64,000 bases of DNA from an uncultured Campylobacter sp. (GTDB lineage Bacteria; Campylobacterota; Campylobacteria; Campylobacterales; Campylobacteraceae): NCBI RefSeq assembly GCF_938002845.1, contig NZ_CALKZP010000051.1, positions 105,386-169,385 on the forward strand. The letters are read 5' to 3'. The notes beneath the pieces were generated by a model. That model saw only the letters and a list, made by a program, of their open reading frames with translations. It did no database searches and had not been told where the DNA came from. A program made the position numbers and the translations under genes. Each line of letters begins with the position of its first letter. Positions within the stretch are counted from its first letter, which is position 1. Below, piece after piece: positions 15,767 through 24,724 of this stretch.

Positions 15767-16875
15767 TGAAATTTAACGAATTTGTAGAAAATCTAAGCAA
15801 TTACGAAGCAGGCAAGCCGATCGAGCTTGTGGTGCGGGAGTTTGGTATCCGCGAGCAGGACGTGTTAAAGCTTGCCAGCAACGAAAATCCTTTCGGCACG
15901 AGCGAGGCGGTGCAGGAGGCGATCGCACAAAACGCGGCACGCGCACATCTTTACCCCGATGATTCGATGTATGAGCTAAAGGACGCGCTCGCCTCGAAAT
16001 TCGGCGTAGAGCCGCAAAATATCATCATCGGCGCGGGCAGCGATCAGATCATCGAGTTTGCGCTGCACGCCAAGCTCAATTCGCGCCGCGCGATACTGCA
16101 AGCGGGCGTCACTTTCGCGATGTACGGCATCTACGCAAGCCACTGCGAGGCTAAGGTTTACAAAACGAGCGCGCAGGAGCACGATCTAGCCGAGCTTTTA
16201 AAAATTTATAACGCGCACAGGGATGAAATTTCGGTCATCTTTTTGTGCGTGCCGAATAACCCGCTTGGCGAGTGCTTGGATGCGGAGGCAGTGTATAGGT
16301 TCGCCAGCAGCGTGGATGAGGACACGCTTTTGGTGATCGATGCTGCGTACAACGAATTTGCGGCGTTTAAAGATGAACGCAAGAGGCTTGATCCTAAGCT
16401 TTTAATTCAAAATTTTAAAAACGTGCTCTATCTAGGCACCTTCTCGAAGGTCTACGGCCTGGGCGGTATGCGCGTAGGCTACGGCATCGCGCCGCGGCAA
16501 ATCATAAGCGCGCTTTATAAGCTGCGACCGCCTTTTAATATCACGACGCTTAGCCTTGCAGCAGCGATCGCGGCGCTAAAAGACGAGGCTTTCGTGCAAA
16601 AGAGCCTACAAAACAACGCCACGCAGATGAGCCGCTTCGAGGATTTTGCGCGAGAGCGAAATTTGGAATTTAGCCCTAGCTACGCAAATTTCATCACGTT
16701 CAAACTTAGCCCGCCGATAGATAGCAGCGAGCTTTGCGAGCAGCTTCTGCGCCGCGGCATCATAATTCGAAATTTAAAAAGCTACGGGCTAAACGCCGTG
16801 CGTATCACGATCGGCATGCCTGAGCAAAACGATCGCGTCTTGGGCGCTTTGGGAGAGATTTTGAGTGGATATTAA
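15766..16875 (+). CDS. hisC: Histidinol-phosphate aminotransferase
   Basis: A PLP-dependent class I/II aminotransferase of histidine synthesis, about 369 residues. Landmarks are LASNENPFGTS near the N-terminus, GAGSDQIIEF, VPNNPLGE, DAAYNEFA, and the PLP-lysine segment TFSKVYGLGGMRVGY. The ATG at 15766 shares a base with the pheA stop and follows a GGAGGGGAG ribosome-binding site; a GTG three bases earlier is the alternative. The gene ends inside the start of dxs. In C. jejuni, as I recall, hisC is followed by fliF, fliG and fliH before dxs; here they are absent. Confidence 0.94.
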   Translation: MKFNEFVENLSNYEAGKPIELVVREFGIREQDVLKLASNENPFGTSEAVQEAIAQNAARAHLYPDDSMYELKDALASKFGVEPQNIIIGAGSDQIIEFALHAKLNSRRAILQAGVTFAMYGIYASHCEAKVYKTSAQEHDLAELLKIYNAHRDEISVIFLCVPNNPLGECLDAEAVYRFASSVDEDTLLVIDAAYNEFAAFKDERKRLDPKLLIQNFKNVLYLGTFSKVYGLGGMRVGYGIAPRQIISALYKLRPPFNITTLSLAAAIAALKDEAFVQKSLQNNATQMSRFEDFARERNLEFSPSYANFITFKLSPPIDSSELCEQLLRRGIIIRNLKSYGLNAVRITIGMPEQNDRVLGALGEILSGY

Positions 16876-18694
16876 AAATAAAAGCCTGGAGGAGCTACGA
16901 GAGCTCTGCACGCAGATCAGGGCGCGCATAATCGAAGTCGTGAGCAAAAACGGCGGCCATCTAAGCTCAAACATGGGCGCAGTCGAGCTCATCGTGGCGA
17001 TGCACTACGTATTCGACGCCGCGAGCGATCCGTTTATCTTCGACGTAAGCCATCAAAGCTACGCGCACAAGCTTTTGACGGATCGCTGGGAGGAGTTCGG
17101 CTCGCTTAGGCAGTTCGGCGGTATCAGCGGCTACACAAAGCCTAGCGAGAGTAAATTTGATTACTTCGTCGCAGGACACGCCTCGACGTCGATCTCTTTA
17201 GCCGTGGGCGCTGCAAAAGCGATCAGTCTAAAGCGCGAAGATCGCGTGCCGGTCGTACTCATCGGCGACGGATCAATGAGCGGCGGCATGACCTATGAGG
17301 CGATGAACGAGCTCGGCGATCTGCGCCTGCCCTGCATCATCATCCTAAACGACAACAAAATGAGCATCAGCAAGCCGATCGGCGCCTTTAGCAAATACTT
17401 AAGCCAAGCGATGGCGGGCGAGACCTATCAAAAATTTAAATCCCACGTAAGAGAGCTGCTCTCCCACGCTCCGCAAAGCGCTACTTACATGGCAAAGCGC
17501 TTTGAAAATTCCTTAAAGCTCATTATACCTGGGATGTATTTTGAGGAGCTTGGGCTTGATTACATCGGTCCCGTGGACGGGCATAATTTAGAGGATCTAA
17601 TATCGGCGCTAAAGACGGCAAAAAGCGCGCGCAAACCCGTCGTCGTGCACGCTCAAACGATCAAAGGCAAAGGCTACGACAAGGCCGAGGGCTATTTGGA
17701 GAGTTGGCACGGCGTAGGGCCTTTCGACATTCAAAGCGGAGAATTTAAGAAAAAATCCGCCGCCAAAAGCGCCACGCAAATTTATGCCGAGGCGCTTTTA
17801 AGCTTAGCCGCTAAGCATGAAAACGTCGTGGGCGTGACCGCCGCGATGCCAAGCGGCACCGGCATGGATAAGCTGATCGAGAAATTCCCGCACCGCTTCT
17901 GGGATGTCGCGATCGCCGAGCCTCACGCGCTAAGCTCGATGGCTGCGATGGCGCGCGAGGGCTTTAAGCCGTACGTTACGATATATTCGACCTTCATGCA
18001 GCGCGCGTTCGATCAGATCGTTCACGACGCGGCGATTATGAATTTAAATTTAGTCCTTGCGATGGATCGCGCGGGCATCGTGGGCGAGGACGGCGAGACG
18101 CACGAGGGGGTCTTTGACGTGAGCTTCTTAAATGCGATTCCGAACGTCAGCATGTGCGCGCCGCGGGACGAGGCGAGCTTTAAACGAATCATCGAGTACT
18201 CCTACGCGCATAAGGGGGTTTTGGCGATACGCTATCCGCGCGGAAGCTTTATTTTGGACTGCGAAATCGATACGCCTGCGGTAGAGCTTGCAAAATCGGT
18301 GTTTCTGAAGCGCAGCGATAGCGCGCGAGTAGCGTTCATCGGCTACGGAAACGGCTCTGGTAGAGCGTATAAAACGGCTGAGGCGCTGGAGGGGCAGATA
18401 GAGGTGGATGTCGTAGATCTAGTCTTTGCAAAGCCTTTGGACGCCGAGTTTTTGCGAAGCCTAGCTCGCAAAGATAAAAATTGGTACGTCTTTAGCGACA
18501 ACGCCAAAAAGGGCGGCGTCGGTGAAATTTTAAGCGCATTTTTGCAAGAAAATGAAATTTCGGACGTAAAGATCGTGAGCTTCGAATTTGCTGATATCTT
18601 TTTACCGCACGGCAAGACTGCTGACGTGGAGCACAGCTTGGGCTTGGATATCCAAACTCTAACCGAGCGAATATTAAGTGATAAAAAGTATTAG
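16865..18694 (+). CDS. dxs: 1-deoxy-D-xylulose-5-phosphate synthase
   Basis: First enzyme of the non-mevalonate isoprenoid pathway; condenses pyruvate and glyceraldehyde 3-phosphate with thiamine diphosphate. The 609-residue protein has the HQSYAHKLL histidine region, the GDGSMSGGMTYEAMNE thiamine-binding motif, AEPHALSSMAAMAREG, a transketolase pyrimidine-binding region with DRAGIVGEDGETHEG, and a C-terminal domain. It begins with GTG at 16865, 11 bases inside hisC. That tight join is notable because flagellar genes normally separate hisC and dxs in Campylobacter. Confidence 0.95.
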   Translation: MDIKNKSLEELRELCTQIRARIIEVVSKNGGHLSSNMGAVELIVAMHYVFDAASDPFIFDVSHQSYAHKLLTDRWEEFGSLRQFGGISGYTKPSESKFDYFVAGHASTSISLAVGAAKAISLKREDRVPVVLIGDGSMSGGMTYEAMNELGDLRLPCIIILNDNKMSISKPIGAFSKYLSQAMAGETYQKFKSHVRELLSHAPQSATYMAKRFENSLKLIIPGMYFEELGLDYIGPVDGHNLEDLISALKTAKSARKPVVVHAQTIKGKGYDKAEGYLESWHGVGPFDIQSGEFKKKSAAKSATQIYAEALLSLAAKHENVVGVTAAMPSGTGMDKLIEKFPHRFWDVAIAEPHALSSMAAMAREGFKPYVTIYSTFMQRAFDQIVHDAAIMNLNLVLAMDRAGIVGEDGETHEGVFDVSFLNAIPNVSMCAPRDEASFKRIIEYSYAHKGVLAIRYPRGSFILDCEIDTPAVELAKSVFLKRSDSARVAFIGYGNGSGRAYKTAEALEGQIEVDVVDLVFAKPLDAEFLRSLARKDKNWYVFSDNAKKGGVGEILSAFLQENEISDVKIVSFEFADIFLPHGKTADVEHSLGLDIQTLTERILSDKKY

Positions 18695-18709
18695 TTAATA
18701 TCAACTTTG

Positions 18710-18741
18710 TTTAAAGTAAAATTTGATAATATCACTTTAAA
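18710..18741. promoter_or_regulatory. Candidate promoter and PerR-type operator in front of the perR-like gene
   Basis: TTTAAAGT (18710-18717) and ACTTTAAA (18734-18741) form a perfect 8-bp inverted repeat. Between them lies GATAAT (18725-18730), a plausible -10 box. An inverted repeat around the promoter of a Fur/PerR-family gene suggests autoregulation, which is known for PerR. The assignment rests only on symmetry and position. Confidence 0.45.
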
Positions 18742-18759
18742 ATTTTTTGAAGGACAAAA

Positions 18760-19170
18760 ATGAGCCACGTAGAACTACTCAAAACTTGCGGTTTGAAAGC
18801 AACTCCTCAAAGATTGTGCATCCTAAAGGTGCTCGATCGCCACGAACATCCAAGCATAGATGACCTATACGAGGGGATCAAAGAGGACTATCCATCCATT
18901 TCGCTGGCGACGGTTTATAAAAATTTAAACACCCTGCTCGACGAAGGGGTCGTAGTCGAGGTCAATGCGCCGAATAAAAAGAGTCGCTACGACATCTATC
19001 AGATGCCGCACATCCACGTCGTATGCGAAAAATGCGGCAACGTCACGGATCTTTTCATGGATGATGCCTTTAATAAGGACGTTTTGAAAAACATCGAGCG
19101 CAAAGCTGGCAATTTCATCCGCAAGCTAAATATCACGGCTACGGTCGAAGACTGCGAAAAGTGTAGATAG
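18760..19170 (+). CDS. perR: Fur-family regulator, PerR-like
   Basis: A 136-residue winged-helix metalloregulator. The DNA-binding half contains GLKATPQRLCIL and SLATVYKNLNTLLDEGVV, the family signature. The dimerisation half has the histidine-rich metal site (PHIHVVCEKCGNV) with a CxxC pair, and a second CxxC (CEKC) closes the protein, giving the four-cysteine structural zinc site of PerR and Fur. Size and position after dxs match PerR of C. jejuni, which represses peroxide-stress genes such as katA and ahpC. Fur is the alternative, but gene order favours PerR. Confidence 0.82.
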   Translation: MSHVELLKTCGLKATPQRLCILKVLDRHEHPSIDDLYEGIKEDYPSISLATVYKNLNTLLDEGVVVEVNAPNKKSRYDIYQMPHIHVVCEKCGNVTDLFMDDAFNKDVLKNIERKAGNFIRKLNITATVEDCEKCR

Positions 19171-19187
19171 TTTAAAGAATTTTCTGC

Positions 19188-19193
19188 TATCAT
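19188..19193 (+). promoter_or_regulatory. Extended -10 element before the CYTH-CHAD gene
   Basis: TATCAT preceded by TGC (19185-19193 reads TGCTATCAT) fits an extended -10 box 25 bases before the start at 19219. Confidence 0.4.
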
Positions 19194-19218
19194 TACCCAC
19201 TTTATTTTTGGAGCGGGT

Positions 19219-20637
19219 ATGCAAACTAAGCGTAAATTTTTATTGAGCGACGATTTGATTCTGCGGACGCTAGAGCGCGCGGGGCTGAAATGTCGCAAAG
19301 TAAAGATCGCTTGGTTTTATACTTCGTTCTACCCCGAAATTTACTACATCCGCCAAAATGACGAGTGCTCTTTGCACCACAAAAAAGAGGATCTCGACAG
19401 ACAAACTCTAAATTTTAAAATTTCAAAAGATGATTTCAAAGAGGCTTTAAAAAGCAGGATCGCTCGCATCGTGCAAAAAAACCGCTACGGCTTTGCTAAC
19501 GACGAGGCGGAGTTTTGGTTAGAGCTTTACGGCGGCGAGCTAAGCACGCTCGTGATTTTACGAGCGAAATTTCAAAGCGAGGCGGCAAGCGCAAATTTTG
19601 ATTTTGCAAAAACCTTCGGTAGCAGCGATTTTTGTGAGATCACCGACGATTATCGCTACAAAAGCCGCTATCTGGCGCGCTACGGCATCCCGCCGCGCTC
19701 GCTTGATTTCGCGCACGCCCGCAGCGTTTTTGAAAAATTTGGCCGAGTTAAATTTTTCGCGCCGCCCTATGCGGACAGCGTTAAGCTCGCGCGTTTGGCG
19801 CTTGAGCTAGCGTGGACGAGGGCGTGCGCCGCAAAGGGCGAGTATCAAAAAAACCTCGCCCCCGAAGCTCTTCACGAGCTGCGCGTACAGATCCGTAAAT
19901 TTAGAGCCGTTTTGAAGCTATCCTCGCCGCTTTTCGAAGCCGAAAAAAAGGATGAAATTTTAAAACTACTCGCAGGATTTATGAGCCGCACCAATCAGCT
20001 GCGAGACCTTCACGTTTTTGCGGAGTTTTTAAAAGCCGATGACGCGCCTGCAGGCTTTTTGCAACAGCTAAATCTTATCACAAAGCGCTCTGAGGATAAA
20101 ATTTTGGAATTTCTTTCTAGCGCGGAATTTGCAGATTTAAACGGCGCTATTAGCGGCTTTTTAAGCGGCGCGGACGGCATCTACGCGCGCAGCGAATATG
20201 AAAAAATTTCAAAAAAGTTCGCCTCTGCCCGCCTTTGCAAGCTGATTAAAAGCTTGCGCGCGGAGCTAAAAAATTTACAGCAAGGCTCGTCTCTGCAAGC
20301 ATTTCACGACGCGCGCATAGGGCTAAAGAGGCTGCGATACGCGCTTGAAATTTTTGCAAGAAGCTTTGATGAAGGCTGCGTCAGGGGGCTATTTAAACGC
20401 ACCAAGGCCGCCTGCGAGGATTTCGGCGCGCTGCAAGATATCAGCGTGTGGCAAAATTTCATCGCGATCTATCAAAAAGCAAGCGATAAAAGCGGCGTCG
20501 CGTTTGCGTATCTGCTGGCTCTGGACGCCCGGCTAAACGACCGCCGCGCCGAGCTGGAGGAAAAAATTTTAAATGAAAAAGAGGCTCTTTTGCGCGCGCT
20601 GAAAAGATCGCTGCGTAAAATCAAAGCATACGAATAA
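19219..20637 (+). CDS. CYTH-like and CHAD domain protein
   Basis: A 472-residue protein. The N-terminal part (about 1-170) has CYTH-like features: KRKFLL at the start, an FWLELYGGELSTLVILRAKF strand pair, and EITDDYRYKSRYLARYG. CYTH domains bind or cleave triphosphates. Residues about 195-470 form a CHAD domain, an all-helical unit with conserved basic and histidine residues (ALHELRVQIRKFRAVLKL; FHDARIGLKRLRYALEIF) that binds inorganic polyphosphate. It is soluble and probably linked to polyphosphate or triphosphate metabolism. It lies between perR and menG/ubiE. The catalytic state of the CYTH part is uncertain because several usual glutamates are not obvious. Confidence 0.75.
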   Translation: MQTKRKFLLSDDLILRTLERAGLKCRKVKIAWFYTSFYPEIYYIRQNDECSLHHKKEDLDRQTLNFKISKDDFKEALKSRIARIVQKNRYGFANDEAEFWLELYGGELSTLVILRAKFQSEAASANFDFAKTFGSSDFCEITDDYRYKSRYLARYGIPPRSLDFAHARSVFEKFGRVKFFAPPYADSVKLARLALELAWTRACAAKGEYQKNLAPEALHELRVQIRKFRAVLKLSSPLFEAEKKDEILKLLAGFMSRTNQLRDLHVFAEFLKADDAPAGFLQQLNLITKRSEDKILEFLSSAEFADLNGAISGFLSGADGIYARSEYEKISKKFASARLCKLIKSLRAELKNLQQGSSLQAFHDARIGLKRLRYALEIFARSFDEGCVRGLFKRTKAACEDFGALQDISVWQNFIAIYQKASDKSGVAFAYLLALDARLNDRRAELEEKILNEKEALLRALKRSLRKIKAYE

Positions 20638-20646
20638 GGAATACCC

Positions 20647-21375
20647 GTGCAAAAACAGGAAAAAATCATAAAGATGTTCGATCAGATCGCGCCTACCTAC
20701 GATCTGGCAAACCGCGCCATCAGCTTCGGCGTAGACGTTTCGTGGCGCAAAAAGGCGGTCGAGCTGACGCTTGAAAAGCTTAAAGGAAAGCTCGTGAGTA
20801 TCGCCGACGTCGCGTGCGGCACGGGCGATATGATAAGCTCGTGGCGCGACGGCGCGGCGCAGCACGGCGTGCAGATCGAGCGGATCGTGGGGATCGATCC
20901 TAGCGAAGGTATGCTTGAAGTAGCTAGGCAAAAATTCCCTAGCTGCGAGTTTATCAAAGCGACCGCTGGCGCCACGACGATGGATGACGCGAGCGTGGAT
21001 ATTTTAAGCATCAGCTATGGCATAAGAAACGTCGTGGAGCTGGACGCGGCGCTTGCGGAGTTTAATCGCATCATCAAACCGGGCGGCTCGCTCGTGGTTT
21101 TGGAATTTACCAAAGCCGCAAGCGGCGGGCTCGCGTTTAAAATCAGAGATTTTTACGTGAGTAAAATTTTACCCAAAATCGGCGCCTTTATCTCGAAAAA
21201 CAAAGAAGCCTACGAGTATCTGCCAAGCTCCATCTGCAGCTTCCTAGACGCCGCGAGCTTTAGCGAAAAGCTCAAAAACACGGGCTTTGAGCTACGCGTG
21301 GAAAAGGGCTTCAGCTTCGACGTCAGCACACTTTTCATAGCGGAGAAAATCGCGCGGAAGAGCGACGATGCTTAG
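20647..21375 (+). CDS. ubiE: Demethylmenaquinone methyltransferase (MenG/UbiE)
   Basis: SAM-dependent C-methylation of the quinone ring, the last step of (mena)quinone synthesis. The 242-residue protein has IKMFDQIAPTYDLANRAISFG at its start, the SAM-binding strand ADVACGTGDM, then GIDPSEGMLEVAR and SYGIRNV, all UbiE hallmarks. It starts at a GTG with an AAGGA site. Campylobacter uses menaquinones, so the product is probably menaquinone. Its end overlaps xseA by eight bases, a gene order shared with C. jejuni. Confidence 0.92.
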   Translation: MQKQEKIIKMFDQIAPTYDLANRAISFGVDVSWRKKAVELTLEKLKGKLVSIADVACGTGDMISSWRDGAAQHGVQIERIVGIDPSEGMLEVARQKFPSCEFIKATAGATTMDDASVDILSISYGIRNVVELDAALAEFNRIIKPGGSLVVLEFTKAASGGLAFKIRDFYVSKILPKIGAFISKNKEAYEYLPSSICSFLDAASFSEKLKNTGFELRVEKGFSFDVSTLFIAEKIARKSDDA

Positions 21376-22534
21376 CGTAAGCGAGCTAAACGCCCAAGCC
21401 AAGGCACTTTTGGAGACGAGTTTTAGCTTCGTCGAGGTCGAGGGCGAGATATCTAAGTTTAGAATTCAAAGCACGAGCGGGCACTGGTATTTTACGATCA
21501 AAGACGCGAGCGCGGCGATCGATTGCGCGATGTTTAAATTTAACGCCGCGCGGATAAATTTTATCCCCTCCGTCGGCGATAAACTCATCGTAAGCGGCAA
21601 AGTCTCGCTATACGCCCCCACGGGCTCGTATCAGATCCAGGTCTCAAATATCCGCAAAAGCGGCGAGGGCGAGCTGGAAGCGGCGTTTGCCGCGCTAAAA
21701 GAAAGGCTTAGCAAAGAGGGGCTCTTCGATGCCGTGCACAAAAAACAGCTTCCGAAATTTGCCCAAAGCATCGCGATCATCACGAGCGCGGGCTCAGCGG
21801 CGCAGGCGGATATGCTTCGCACGGCGCAGGGCCGCTTCGCGCTTTGCAAGATCGATCTGTATAACGCACTAGTGCAAGGCGAAGGCGCGCCTGCTTCGAT
21901 CATAAGCGCATTGCGTACAGCAGACGCGAAGGGGTACGATGCGATCGTCATCGCTCGCGGCGGCGGCTCGCGCGAGGATCTGTGGTGCTTCAACGACGAG
22001 GCTCTGGCGCGCGCGATCTACGCGGCCAAAACGCCCGTCATCTCGGCGGTCGGGCACGAGATCGATTTTAGCATCAGCGATTTCGTAGCCGATCACCGAA
22101 GCCTCACGCCCACCGCCGCGATGATCGACCTGCTGCCTGATATTTGCGCGATCTTTCAGAGCCTAGACGGCATAAGCGACGCACTTGATAGGCTGATAAA
22201 AGATAAAATTTCATCCGCGCAAAACGCACTGAGCCTCGCAGCTCTGGAGCTTAGATCAAAATCTATCGAGCCAAAAATTTCAGGCTCGCTCGCGGGGCTT
22301 TTAAATTTCGAGCTTAAATTTAAAAATTTTATCGGCTCCAAGCTAAGCGCCGCAGAGCATACGCTAAGCGCTAAGGATGAGCTTTTGGCGCAAAAGGCGA
22401 AATTTTTTGAGATCACCAAAGACCTCGTTCAAATCCAAAAAGGCGGCAAAACGGTGAGCTTGGGCGAGCTTGCCGCGGGCGATGAGTTCGTCCTTTGCTC
22501 GCAGCAGCTCAGCAAAAACGCAAAAATCATCTAA
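21368..22534 (+). CDS. xseA: Exodeoxyribonuclease VII large subunit
   Basis: A 388-residue protein with the N-terminal OB fold (SFVEVEGEISKFRIQSTSGHWYF) and the catalytic region IARGGGSREDLWCFNDEALARAI, then AVGHEIDFSISDFVADHRSLTPTAAM. With the small subunit XseB it degrades single-stranded DNA to oligonucleotides. The helical C-terminal region is shorter than in E. coli, as is common in this group. serC starts 10 bases downstream. Confidence 0.94.
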   Translation: MLSVSELNAQAKALLETSFSFVEVEGEISKFRIQSTSGHWYFTIKDASAAIDCAMFKFNAARINFIPSVGDKLIVSGKVSLYAPTGSYQIQVSNIRKSGEGELEAAFAALKERLSKEGLFDAVHKKQLPKFAQSIAIITSAGSAAQADMLRTAQGRFALCKIDLYNALVQGEGAPASIISALRTADAKGYDAIVIARGGGSREDLWCFNDEALARAIYAAKTPVISAVGHEIDFSISDFVADHRSLTPTAAMIDLLPDICAIFQSLDGISDALDRLIKDKISSAQNALSLAALELRSKSIEPKISGSLAGLLNFELKFKNFIGSKLSAAEHTLSAKDELLAQKAKFFEITKDLVQIQKGGKTVSLGELAAGDEFVLCSQQLSKNAKII

Positions 22535-22544
22535 AGGAGGCAAA

Positions 22545-23621
22545 ATGGATAGAGTAATAAATTTTAGCGCAGGACCTAGCACCATCCCGCTGGGCGTGCT
22601 AAAGCAGGCGCAAGAGGAGCTGCTAAACTACGCGGGGCGCGGATTTTCGATAATGGAGATCTCGCACCGCACTAAAATTTTCGAGGAAGTTTTGCATAGC
22701 GCGATGAGCCGCGTGCGCGATCTCTATGGCTTTTCGGACGATTTTACGATTTTGTTTTTACAAGGCGGTGCGAGCCTTCAGTTCGCGCAGGTGCCGATGA
22801 ACCTATACGCAGGCGGCGTCGCAGAATACGCCAACACGGGTAACTGGACAAGCAAAGCGATCAAGGAAGCGGGCGTGCTCGGCATAAACTACCGCGTGGT
22901 CGCAAGCAGCGAGGATAGCAAATTCGACCGCATCCCCGAGGTTAAATTTTCTGATGACGCCGACTACGGCTACATCTGCTCGAACAACACTATCTACGGC
23001 ACGCAGTATCCGCAGCTGCCGCAGTGCGCCTGCCCGCTCGTGGTCGATAGCTCGAGCGATCTGTTTTCGCGCCCCGTGGATCTTAGCAGCGTGGGGATGT
23101 TTTACGGCGGCATTCAGAAAAACGGCGGTCCCGCGGGCGTTACGATGGTAGCGATCCGTAAGGATCTGCTGGATCGCGCGAACCCTAAAACGCCGATGAT
23201 CCTGCGCTACAAGACGCAGGCGGACGCGGACTCGATGAGTAATACTCCAAATACCTTTGGAATTTACATGTTAAATTTAATGCTCGGCTGGATCAAGGAC
23301 GAAATCGGCGGGCTCGCGGTGATGCACGAGCGCAACAAGCGCAAAGCGGCGCTACTTTATGGCGCGATCGATGCTAGCAGCGGCTTCTACCGCGGTCACG
23401 CGCAAAAGGACAGCCGCAGCCTGATGAACGTGAGCTTTAATATCGCAGACGCCGCGCTTGAGCCGGTTTTCGTCGCGCAGGCGGAGGCGGAGGGAATGAT
23501 CGGGCTTAAAGGACACCGCGTTTTAGGCGGCATCCGCGCCTCGATCTACAACGCGATAAACTACGAGGACGTAGAAAAACTAGTCGCTTTTATGAGCGAG
23601 TTTGCGCGCAAAAACGGCTAG
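22545..23621 (+). CDS. serC: Phosphoserine aminotransferase
   Basis: Second step of serine synthesis, PLP-dependent. The protein opens VINFSAGPSTIPLGVLKQA and has GRGFSIMEISHRTKIFEE, LFLQGGASLQFAQ, CSNNTIYGTQYP, and the PLP lysine in GGIQKNGGPAG. I use the ATG at 22545, preceded by AAAGGAGG, giving 358 residues; a longer frame from 22470 would overlap xseA by 65 bases and add a non-homologous leader. It ends the conserved perR-menG-xseA-serC block. Confidence 0.95.
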   Translation: MDRVINFSAGPSTIPLGVLKQAQEELLNYAGRGFSIMEISHRTKIFEEVLHSAMSRVRDLYGFSDDFTILFLQGGASLQFAQVPMNLYAGGVAEYANTGNWTSKAIKEAGVLGINYRVVASSEDSKFDRIPEVKFSDDADYGYICSNNTIYGTQYPQLPQCACPLVVDSSSDLFSRPVDLSSVGMFYGGIQKNGGPAGVTMVAIRKDLLDRANPKTPMILRYKTQADADSMSNTPNTFGIYMLNLMLGWIKDEIGGLAVMHERNKRKAALLYGAIDASSGFYRGHAQKDSRSLMNVSFNIADAALEPVFVAQAEAEGMIGLKGHRVLGGIRASIYNAINYEDVEKLVAFMSEFARKNG

Positions 23622-24039
23622 CGGCGGTTAAATTTAAAGGATTTGAACGCAGCTCGCGCTTATAGACGAGATTGTTTAGGATCCGCGCTTGCCTTGCCGC
23701 TGATGAGCTAGTGTTTGCCATAGCCCTCGCTTTTATAGCTGGTATTTTACGGCAGAAATAGCTTTGATGCGGCTTGGATTTTGCTGCTAGAATTTTATTG
23801 AAGACAAAATTTTATGATGTTAAATTTTGCATTGGATGAAGTCTGATGGCTTTGATTTTGCAGCGGCGAGCGGACTTGGCGCTGCTGGGATTTATTAGGT
23901 AGGATTTAACATTTAAAACGCTATTATCGGTGTTCGAGGATGGAAGGCGGTTTATTTATGTAGGCGCAGGTTTAGCGTATCTGGCGTCTAAATTTAAGCT
24001 TAACCCTAAAAACAGGCAAAATTAAACGAAAGGATTTAA
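23622..24039. other. 418-bp intergenic region, no gene seen
   Basis: No open frame with protein character. The first part has mixed composition and the last part contains AAATTTAAGC words. The end supplies the AAAGGATT ribosome-binding site of the DUF333 gene. No strong terminator was found behind serC. Confidence 0.4.
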
Positions 24040-24279
24040 ATGAGTTTTAAGAGATTTTTTGCAGTAGCGCTTGCGGTGGGCGCTTTCGCTTCGGTGAGCG
24101 CAGAGGCTAGCGCTGCTGGGGATTTTTGTATCAAAAATGGCGGCGAGCTGATCGTCCGTAAAGACGGCAACGGCGTGGATTACACCGTTTGTAAGCTGCC
24201 TGACGGCACTATGATTGACGCTGAAGAATTTTATAAAACAGGCGGTGATTTGAGTAAATTTAAGAGCGTAAATCGATAG
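24040..24279 (+). CDS. Small secreted DUF333 protein
   Basis: A 79-residue protein with a signal peptide (MSFKRFFAVALAVGAFASVSAEASA, probably cleaved after ASA) and a mature part that fits DUF333: FCIKNGGELIVRKDGNG, then YTVCKLPDGTMIDAEEFY. The two cysteines, one per half, are conserved in the family and may form a disulfide. DUF333 proteins are sometimes labelled putative hemolysins without good evidence. Expected location is periplasmic. The ribosome-binding site AAAGGA precedes the ATG. Confidence 0.8.
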   Translation: MSFKRFFAVALAVGAFASVSAEASAAGDFCIKNGGELIVRKDGNGVDYTVCKLPDGTMIDAEEFYKTGGDLSKFKSVNR

Positions 24280-24327
24280 AATTTTATCGCTTGCGAAATT
24301 TGCAGCAGCGAAATTCCATAAAATTCT
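24278..24327. repeat. Inverted repeat at the end of the DUF333 gene
   Basis: AGAATTTTAT (24278-24287, overlapping the stop codon) pairs with ATAAAATTCT (24318-24327); inside, CGC and GCG can extend the stem. No T-run follows. It is another inverted GAATTT pair of the type common in this window and may act as a weak terminator. Confidence 0.5.
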
Positions 24328-24724
24328 GCGTCAAAATTCCTATTTAAAATTCAGATAAATTCTAACTAGCAAGCATTAGCGCAAGTAAATTATTTGGGTA
24401 CCTCATACAAAGTGAGGGCAGCAGAGTGATGGAAGGAATTCAATTATCCAAACATAAACGATGTGTGGAGATTTTGCTCTAGCAAGGTGCTGAAAGCGGC
24501 GGCTATACAAAGCAGAAACATTTTAAGTGATTTGACGCGACGCGCAGGAAACCTACTAGATTGCTTGATTAGGAGGCAGATTTTTTGGATATGCGATAAG
24601 CATTTGTGCCCATAGTTGCTGAGCTTAAATTTTAGCCATTTGTAGGTGTAGCTCACTTTATTGTTTAAAAAGCTAAAATTTTAACTGCTTACGAGCGTTC
24701 ATTCGCTTCCTTGCCTGCGTAAAT
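24328..24724. other. Intergenic region, possible decayed gene
   Basis: The stretch 24380-24660 is less AAATTT-rich than other gaps and reads like eroded coding DNA on the plus strand (for example MEGIQLSKHKRCVEILL then a stop, with further short blocks between stops). No family is recognisable. A 70-codon minus-strand frame at 24444-24656 has no convincing start signal or protein character. Confidence 0.3.
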
